Source: an uncultured Propionivibrio sp. (GTDB lineage: Bacteria; Pseudomonadota; Gammaproteobacteria; Burkholderiales; Rhodocyclaceae). From it: a DNA stretch of 12,710 nt. Of this stretch, positions 7,195-12,710 are shown one piece after another. The stretch's first letter is position 1, and every line of letters starts with the position of its first letter. The stretch lies in the NCBI GenBank assembly GCA_937923255.1, contig CALAIL010000051.1:1-12710 (forward strand), in the 5' to 3' direction. The notes under the pieces were generated by a model. It saw nothing but the letters and a program-made list of their open reading frames with translations. It did no database searches and was not told where the DNA came from. The translations under genes were made by a program, and so were the position numbers.

Positions 7195-7295
7195 AACTGG
7201 TTAAGCGAACGTAGTTTACGTATTTACATTTCTCTTCTTATCTTTTACCTTCAGCACCCCCTTTTCACCCCCTTCTCCCCGCAGCAGGAAACGCC

Positions 7296-10200
7296 ATGAA
7301 CCGCCACTGTCACCGACTCATCTACAACCGCCGCCGCCAGCAACTCATGGCCGTTTCCGACCATGCCATTGGCCGACACAAAGCCAAAGGCGAGACAGCG
7401 GCCGCCCCAACGCCGGAACGCGCCTCATTGCCCCTGTCCCGTCCTCTTTTTGTCACCCCTCATTCATGGCAAGCACTGACGAAGCACCCGCTCCTCGCTT
7501 CCTTCTCCCTGCTTTCCCTCCTCCTTGCCGCCGCTCCGGCACAGGCGCAAATCATTGCCGACCCGAATGCCCCGGTCGCACAACGCCCCACCGTTCTGAC
7601 CACCGGCAACGGCGTTGCGCTCATCAACATCCAAACCCCCAACGGCAATGGCATCAGCCACAACACCTACCGCCAGTTTGACATTCCCGCGTCCGGCGCC
7701 ATCCTCAACAACGCCCCCGGCAGGAGCGTCACCCAACTCTCCGGCGCCGTTCCCGGCAACCCCTGGATGAGCTCGGGCGGTGCGCGCCTCATCCTCAACG
7801 AAGTCAACTCCAGCGCCCCCAGCCAACTCGGCGGCCTGCTCGAAGTAGCCGGAACGCGGGCGCAGGTCATCGTCGCCAATCCCGCCGGCATCACCTGCAC
7901 CGGCTGCGGCTTCATCAACGCCGGCGAACTCACTTTGGCCGCCGGCGCTCCCTTCTGGCGCGGCGACACGCTGGCCGGCTACCGCGTCAGCGAGGGCCGC
8001 ATCGAGATCGCCGGCGCCGGCATGAACGCCGAGCAGAGCGACTACACCACGCTCATTGCGCGCGCCACCAGCCTCAACGCCGGCCTCTGGGCCAAACGGC
8101 TCAACGTGCTGACCGGCAGCGGAGACTTCCCCGCTGGCGCCGATGCCTCTGTGCAAAGCGCGCCGGCATCTGCCGCCGGCACCGCTTCCGCCAACCCACC
8201 CGCATTCGCCCTCGACGTCGCCCAACTGGGCGGCATGTACGCCGATCAAATTCATCTGGTTGGCACCGAACACGGCCTGGGGGTACGCAACGCCGGCACA
8301 CTCGCCGCCATCGGCCAGATCAAGCTCAGCGCCGACGGCACGCTCACCAATAGCGGCCGCCTCACCGCCGGTGGCGACCTAACCGTCAAGGCGCACGCGC
8401 TCGACAACCCCGGCCACATCGAAACAGCGCACACACTCACACTCGCCGCCGCCGACACGATCGAGAACCGCGGCGCGCTTATCGGCCAGCGCCTCAATAT
8501 TGCCGCTACTGCGCTCGACAACCACCAAGGCAGCATCCGCCAGAGCGGCGGGCAAAGGCTGGACATTACCGCCGGACACCTCGCCAACCGCAGCGGCGGG
8601 CGCATCGGCACGCCCGACCAGGCGACGGACGCACCGCCCCCCGCCGACGCGCCTGCCGCCGCCGCGCCCCCGGCCGACGGCCGCATTGACGTACAAGGCG
8701 CGCTCACCAACGACGGCGGCCGCATCGCTGCTAACGGCCGCACCGCCCTCACCACCCGAGGTAGCCTGGACAACGCCGGCGGCACGCTCGCCCTCGATAC
8801 GCTGCACGCCTGGGGCGAACGCCTCGACAACGCCGGCGGCAAAATCAGCGCCGACACCCTCGCCTTAAGCGTCGGCACGCTCAATAACCGCGGCGGCGAA
8901 CTCCTCCAGACCGGTGATCGCCCCTTCTCGCTCGCCCTCACCGGCAAGCTCGACAACACGGACGGCAAAATCGCCGGCGGCAACGACCTGAACGTGCAGG
9001 CAAACGTATTGAACAACACGCGCGGGCAACTGCTTTCCGGCGGACAGGCCGCCTTCATTGCCGGCGAACTGAACAATACGCAAGGCGCCCTCAGCGGGAC
9101 GCACGGCCTGAGCGTCACGGCATCCGGCCGCCTTGCCAACCGCAGCGGGCGCATCGCCAGCAACGGCGACCTGAGCATCGAGGCCGGATCGCTCGACAAC
9201 GCGGACGGACAGCTCCTCGCCGGCGCAAACTTCCGGGCACGCATCGCCCGGGCGCTGGAGACGACCGGAAACGCCCTCATCGCCGCTGGTACAGACCTGA
9301 GCCTTGAGGCCGGATCGCTCAACAACGCCGCCCGCCTGCAAAGCGGCCGCCAGCTCACCCTCTCCGCCGGCAATCTGAACAATGCCGGCGCCGTCCATGC
9401 CCGTGGCGATGCCCATCTGCACGCTGCACAGCTAACGCAATCGGCCGCCGGCGCCATCACCGCCCAGGGCCAGCTCGCCCTGAACGCCGGCGAGATCAGC
9501 AGCCGCGGCGCCCTGGGCGCACAAACGCTAAATGTCGACGCCAGTGGCCGCGCAACGCTTTCCGGCACACATGCCGCCGACAGCCTTGCCTTCAACGCCG
9601 GCAGCCTCGACCTTGCCGGCAGCCGCAACCAGGCGGCAAATATTCTGCTCACGGCCCGCCAGGGCGACATCGACGCCAGCGGCGCCCGGCTGACCGCTTC
9701 AAACCGCTTTGCCGCCCGCACCACCAAAGCGCTCCGTCTGGACGGCGCCCTGCTCTCTGCCGACAGCCTCGCCCTCAGCGCGCAGGCGCTGTCCAACCGC
9801 GGCGGCGAACTGATCCAGGCTGGTCAGGGCGACTTCTCGCTCGCTCTGTCCGGCGCACTTGACAACACCGGCGGCAAACTGCTCTCTGCCGGTAGCATGA
9901 CCTTGACGGCCGAGCGCCTGCACAATCACAACGGCACGCTCCATGCCAACCAAAACCTGACGCTGACCACGCAGCGCACCGACAACGCCGGCGGTCGTTT
10001 GCGCGCGGCGCAGGGAGACCTCACACACACCCAGCACACCGGCTCGGACGAGGCTGCCGGCATTCAGGAAGCCGGCGGCAAGCTCTCCCTGAAAAGCGGT
10101 GGCGCACTCACCTTCGCCGCCACCGACCGCCTGAGCGCCGGCCAGTCGATGAGCCTCACCGCCGGCGGCGACCTCACCACCGCCGGCCAATGGGTCACCA

Positions 10201-12710
10201 ATGGTGACATCAACGTTCAAGCCGCTAGCCTCAACCTCCGCGCCGGCAGCCGCATCGACGCCAAACACATCGCCCTGAACGCCGAGCGCGCGCTCACCGG
10301 CAGCGGCACAACGCTCGTCGGCGAACATCTGGCGCTGCGCGGCGCCAATCTCGCCCTGACCGGCAGCACGCTCTCCAGCGCCGGCGCGGCCCGCCTGGAA
10401 AGTGGTGGCGCGCTCACCTTCTCCGGCAGCCGGCTCACCGCCGGCACTGACGCCACCTTCTCGGCGCCGGGCGGCATGGACACCCGCGGTGCCTCTGTTC
10501 TTGCCGGCGGGCAGCTCACCGCCCGCGCCGCCACCCTCGACAACACCGGCGGCAGCCTTGCCGCCAAAACCGGCCTTACCCTCAACACCGCCACCGTCGA
10601 CAACACAAACGGCAAGCTCCTCACCGAAGGAAACGCGCAGGTGAGCGCCCAAAACGGCTTTAAGAACACGGGCGGCACGCTCGCCGCCAACGGCGATCTG
10701 ACCCTCGACACGAACGCCGGCGTTCTCGACAACACGGGCGGCACGCTCGCCGCCGGCGGCAAACTAACCGCCAAGGCGCAGAGCGTACCCAATGAAGGCG
10801 GCACACTGTCGGCCGGCAAGGAACTGCAATTCGACACACAACACTACAGCGGCGCCGGCACCCTCGCTTCCGGGAAAGACCTTATCTTCAACCTCGCCGG
10901 CGACTACACGCTGGAAAAAGGCAACATTCTCCACGCCGACGGCAGCCTTACCGCCACGCTGGGCGGGCACCTCCTCAACTACGGTACCTTTGAAGCCGTC
11001 AAAGACATCATCTTCACCGCCGGCGCCATCACCAATGAAGCGCAGGGCACGATGCGCGCCGGAAACCGCATCTCGCTCAATGCCGGCACCCTCGTCAACC
11101 ACGGCACGCTCGCTGCACCCAAAGTCGATCTTGCCGCCAACAACCTCCTCAACACCGGCCTCATCGTCGGCAGCAACACGGTCACCCTCAGCACCCAGAA
11201 TCTCGAAAACCGCGGCCCCGGCGCCATCGCCGCGCTCAAGACGCTCAAAATCTACGCCAGCAATGCCCTGCACAACCTCGACGGCGGCTGGCTCTACAGC
11301 GGTGGCGACCTGACCCTGGCCGGTGGGCCGGAACAGGGCGCCGACGGACGCCTAAAACCGATCAACAGCTTCCTCAACCGTTCCGCCCTTATCCAGGCCG
11401 GCGACCGCAGCGGCGGTCTGCTCGAACTGTCCGTCAACCACGGCGAAAACGCCCGCACACACTTCCGCCCCTACGAAGTGGCCTCCGCACCCAGCATCGA
11501 ACTCATCCAGCAGCTGGACGGCAACCGGGCAAAATGGCCGGCGCAGCTGATCGGCACGGTTTACCCCAACGGATACATCGAACAAACCCACAGCATCAAA
11601 ACCTGCACTTCGGAGAATCCGGGGCCGTTCGATCGATGCCACACCCACACGGAAATCCACAAATACGAGCTGCCGGTCTACCGCAACGCCGACGAATACG
11701 AACGTTTCCGCCAGGCACTGGAAGAAGGCAGCCAACTGCGCACTCTGCCCACAGAAAAAATCTGCGGCAGCTGGGACGAGGGCTGCAAGTACAAAACCAC
11801 CACCATCGCGACACAGCCCGTGTATTACGGCACGGAGCACTGGCCGATCCCCGAAGCGGCGAGCGTCCCGACCTTTACCATACTTAACATGGACCCGGAC
11901 GAGAACAAAGTCGTCGGACGCCGCTACGCCATCGTCAAGCAAACCTTTGAACGCCAGGCCGAAGCCTCCGCCGAAGGGCAAATCCTCTCCGGCGGCGACA
12001 TCCGCATCAGCGCCGGAACCTTCGAGAACACCTACAGCCGGATCGAAGCCCGCGGCGCCATCGACCAAAGCCGCATCGGCCGGCTCACCAACAGCGCCTA
12101 CGAACTGGGCAAAATCGAACGCAAGACCACCTATGTCGGCATCTGCTCACACATCCTCGGCGACACCCCGGGCCGCCTGGGACGTTGCGGCGGCGCCTGG
12201 CAATGGCCGACGCGGGTCGAAGAAACCCGTCTCGGCGAAGCCCGCACGCTGGGCGGCGTCATCGCCAGTAACCAGGGACTCAACCTGACCGCCGCCACCA
12301 TCGAAAACCAGACCGTCGGCCACCTGACGATCAACAACGGCCAGGGCAACGGACAAAACGGCACGATGACAAGCGGCAGTTCCCCCGGCGTCAATCTGAC
12401 TGCGAACGGCGAAACCGCGCGCAGTGCCGAAGCGATTGCACGGCAGAACCCGCAGGCTACCGGCCTCTCGCCCTTTGTTCCGCCCGCCGGAGCGCCGCAA
12501 GCGATCCCCACGCTTTCCGCGCCATCCCTGATCGCCGCGCGCGAAGCCCTCTTCCGCATCCCGGAAAGCCGGCTCTACCTCACCCAGCCGGATAACCCGA
12601 ATGTCCTCGTCAGCGCCACCCCGCTGCTGGGCGGTGCCAACTTTCAGGACAGCGCCCCCTACCTGGACGAATTCGGGCTCAATACCCTCAAGCGGCTGGG
12701 CGACGGCTTC
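7296..12710 (+). CDS. TpsA filamentous-haemagglutinin-like exoprotein (FhaB/CdiA type), 5' part, open at window edge
   Basis: A very large secreted surface protein; 1805 codons are visible without a stop. It starts with an extended signal peptide region (MNRHCHRLIYNRRRQQLMAV, residues 1-32) and a hydrophobic core ending PAQA/Q at 84. The TPS domain that TpsB recognises spans about 85-330: LNEV near 167, EVAG (183-186), NPAGITCTGCGFIN (195-208), then LGGMYADQIHLVGTE and GVRNAG. Residues about 331-1340 are roughly 20-residue haemagglutinin repeats (LDNAGGxL...GxLxLxA) predicted to form a beta-helix. Residues about 1350-1680 interrupt them with a non-repeat, cysteine-paired module. The visible end LKRLGDGF (1798-1805) is a conserved element of FHA/CdiA proteins that normally continues YEQ. 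The ATG at 7296 has an AGGAA Shine-Dalgarno 5 bases upstream. The function is adhesin or contact-dependent inhibition stick; the missing C-terminus decides. Confidence 0.95.
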   Translation, partial: MNRHCHRLIYNRRRQQLMAVSDHAIGRHKAKGETAAAPTPERASLPLSRPLFVTPHSWQALTKHPLLASFSLLSLLLAAAPAQAQIIADPNAPVAQRPTVLTTGNGVALINIQTPNGNGISHNTYRQFDIPASGAILNNAPGRSVTQLSGAVPGNPWMSSGGARLILNEVNSSAPSQLGGLLEVAGTRAQVIVANPAGITCTGCGFINAGELTLAAGAPFWRGDTLAGYRVSEGRIEIAGAGMNAEQSDYTTLIARATSLNAGLWAKRLNVLTGSGDFPAGADASVQSAPASAAGTASANPPAFALDVAQLGGMYADQIHLVGTEHGLGVRNAGTLAAIGQIKLSADGTLTNSGRLTAGGDLTVKAHALDNPGHIETAHTLTLAAADTIENRGALIGQRLNIAATALDNHQGSIRQSGGQRLDITAGHLANRSGGRIGTPDQATDAPPPADAPAAAAPPADGRIDVQGALTNDGGRIAANGRTALTTRGSLDNAGGTLALDTLHAWGERLDNAGGKISADTLALSVGTLNNRGGELLQTGDRPFSLALTGKLDNTDGKIAGGNDLNVQANVLNNTRGQLLSGGQAAFIAGELNNTQGALSGTHGLSVTASGRLANRSGRIASNGDLSIEAGSLDNADGQLLAGANFRARIARALETTGNALIAAGTDLSLEAGSLNNAARLQSGRQLTLSAGNLNNAGAVHARGDAHLHAAQLTQSAAGAITAQGQLALNAGEISSRGALGAQTLNVDASGRATLSGTHAADSLAFNAGSLDLAGSRNQAANILLTARQGDIDASGARLTASNRFAARTTKALRLDGALLSADSLALSAQALSNRGGELIQAGQGDFSLALSGALDNTGGKLLSAGSMTLTAERLHNHNGTLHANQNLTLTTQRTDNAGGRLRAAQGDLTHTQHTGSDEAAGIQEAGGKLSLKSGGALTFAATDRLSAGQSMSLTAGGDLTTAGQWVTNGDINVQAASLNLRAGSRIDAKHIALNAERALTGSGTTLVGEHLALRGANLALTGSTLSSAGAARLESGGALTFSGSRLTAGTDATFSAPGGMDTRGASVLAGGQLTARAATLDNTGGSLAAKTGLTLNTATVDNTNGKLLTEGNAQVSAQNGFKNTGGTLAANGDLTLDTNAGVLDNTGGTLAAGGKLTAKAQSVPNEGGTLSAGKELQFDTQHYSGAGTLASGKDLIFNLAGDYTLEKGNILHADGSLTATLGGHLLNYGTFEAVKDIIFTAGAITNEAQGTMRAGNRISLNAGTLVNHGTLAAPKVDLAANNLLNTGLIVGSNTVTLSTQNLENRGPGAIAALKTLKIYASNALHNLDGGWLYSGGDLTLAGGPEQGADGRLKPINSFLNRSALIQAGDRSGGLLELSVNHGENARTHFRPYEVASAPSIELIQQLDGNRAKWPAQLIGTVYPNGYIEQTHSIKTCTSENPGPFDRCHTHTEIHKYELPVYRNADEYERFRQALEEGSQLRTLPTEKICGSWDEGCKYKTTTIATQPVYYGTEHWPIPEAASVPTFTILNMDPDENKVVGRRYAIVKQTFERQAEASAEGQILSGGDIRISAGTFENTYSRIEARGAIDQSRIGRLTNSAYELGKIERKTTYVGICSHILGDTPGRLGRCGGAWQWPTRVEETRLGEARTLGGVIASNQGLNLTAATIENQTVGHLTINNGQGNGQNGTMTSGSSPGVNLTANGETARSAEAIARQNPQATGLSPFVPPAGAPQAIPTLSAPSLIAAREALFRIPESRLYLTQPDNPNVLVSATPLLGGANFQDSAPYLDEFGLNTLKRLGDGF
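8286..11320 (+). repeat. Tandem filamentous-haemagglutinin repeat region of TpsA
   Basis: About 1000 codons encode degenerate repeats of about 19-22 residues with the pattern (L/A)-(D/N)-N-x-G-G-x-(I/L)-x-A-x-G-x-L-x-(I/L/V)-x-A. Examples are LDNAGGTLALDTLHA, LDNAGGKISADTLAL, LDNTGGKLLSAGSMTLTA and LNNRGGELLQTG. This is the Fil_haemagg type of beta-helix coil. The periodicity produces recurring GCCGGCGGC and CTCGACAAC words and long spurious open frames on the opposite strand. An Ala/Pro-rich spacer (8610-8682, residues about 439-462) interrupts it. Confidence 0.85.
10665..10754 (+). repeat. Exact 24-bp direct repeat in adjacent TpsA coils
   Basis: The 24 bases starting AACACGGGCGGCACGCTCGC (ending GCC) occur at 10665-10688 and again at 10731-10754, 66 bases (22 codons) apart and in frame. 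A third, diverged copy (GAAGGCGGCACACTGTC) begins near 10794. This is the clearest DNA-level duplication I saw within the haemagglutinin repeats and would change protein length by whole coils if it recombined. Confidence 0.8.
11352..12280 (+). other. Non-repeat cysteine-paired module inside TpsA
   Basis: From about residue 1353 the beta-helix pattern stops (SFLNRSALIQAGDR) and is replaced by charged and aromatic-rich sequence such as YPNGYIEQTHSIK, HKYELPVYRNADEYERFRQ and PVYYGTEHWPIPE. It resumes near EGQILSGGDIRIS (about 1556), with a second non-repeat piece at about 1596-1655. Six cysteines fall in three close pairs: C1437/C1448, C1490/C1497 and C1617/C1631. Outside the signal region and the TPS-domain CxxC, I saw no other cysteines in the visible protein. 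Its position, after the first haemagglutinin block, resembles that of the receptor-binding region of CdiA proteins; that role is inferred only. Confidence 0.55.

Noticed and set aside
7209..7221. Small inverted repeat ACGTA-GTT-TACGT just after tpsB
   Set aside because: Only a 5-bp stem without a following T run; it could be an operator half-site, but nothing supports that.
8252..9796. Long minus-strand open frame (514 codons) opposite tpsA
   Set aside because: Its Arg/Ser/Ala/Pro-rich translation mirrors the repetitive GC-rich haemagglutinin codons. It has no recognisable domain and lies wholly within a confidently assigned plus-strand gene.
9699..10652. Minus-strand open frame of 317 Gly/Ala/Val/Glu-rich codons, and similar ones at 7464-8273, 8865-9422 and 10764-11273
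   Set aside because: All are antisense images of the LDNxGG repeats, with monotonous composition and no start-site signals.
8286..11320. CRISPR-like or tandem non-coding repeats
   Set aside because: The repeats are in-frame, degenerate and protein-coding; there are no constant repeats separated by unique spacers.
1..12710. Neisseriaceae DNA uptake sequences as a clue to the host
   Set aside because: Reading for GCCGTCTGAA and its known dialects on both strands, I saw none, so this marker does not help identify the host.

Overview
The window looks like chromosomal DNA of a betaproteobacterium. The grounds are the minus-strand order rpsF-priB-rpsR-rplI (beta/gamma-type, with a PriB gene), an aat-bpt N-degron pair, a betaproteobacterial-style periplasmic NlpC/P60 enzyme, and a large two-partner secretion (TPS) locus whose exoprotein has an extended signal peptide. 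I saw no Neisseria-type DNA uptake sequences, so a Rhodocyclales/Burkholderiales-like host seems likelier than Neisseriaceae, but I cannot name the species. Coding regions are GC-rich; the spacers around the NlpC/P60 gene and upstream of the TPS locus are clearly AT-richer.

Layout. Positions 1-1204 (minus): ribosomal operon rpsF (S6), priB, rpsR (S18), rplI (L9, cut by the window edge), with a good sigma70-type promoter near 1269-1298 and a GC-rich leader hairpin. priB has no ATG, GTG or TTG start in frame and appears to start with CTG behind a clear Shine-Dalgarno. Positions 1425-2672 (minus): a receiver-GGDEF protein degenerate at both the phosphoacceptor and the GGDEF signature but keeping an RxxD I-site, so probably a c-di-GMP receptor or scaffold rather than a synthase. 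Positions 2965-3492 (plus): exported NlpC/P60 peptidoglycan hydrolase, followed by a strong intrinsic terminator. Positions 3686-5206 (plus): aat and bpt, leucyl transferases of the bacterial N-degron pathway. Positions 5359-12710 (plus): a TpsB outer-membrane transporter and the first 1805 residues of its TpsA filamentous-haemagglutinin-like partner, open at the right edge.

How they work together: the ribosomal operon, the c-di-GMP-type protein, the cell-wall enzyme and the N-degron pair are separate housekeeping units. The TPS pair is one functional system: TpsB secretes TpsA through the outer membrane to form a long beta-helical surface filament. The most unusual parts are the CTG-start priB, the doubly degenerate REC-GGDEF protein, a cysteine-paired non-repeat module inside TpsA, and an altered VRGY signature in TpsB. 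The end of TpsA, which would show whether this is a plain adhesin or a contact-dependent inhibition effector, is outside the window.
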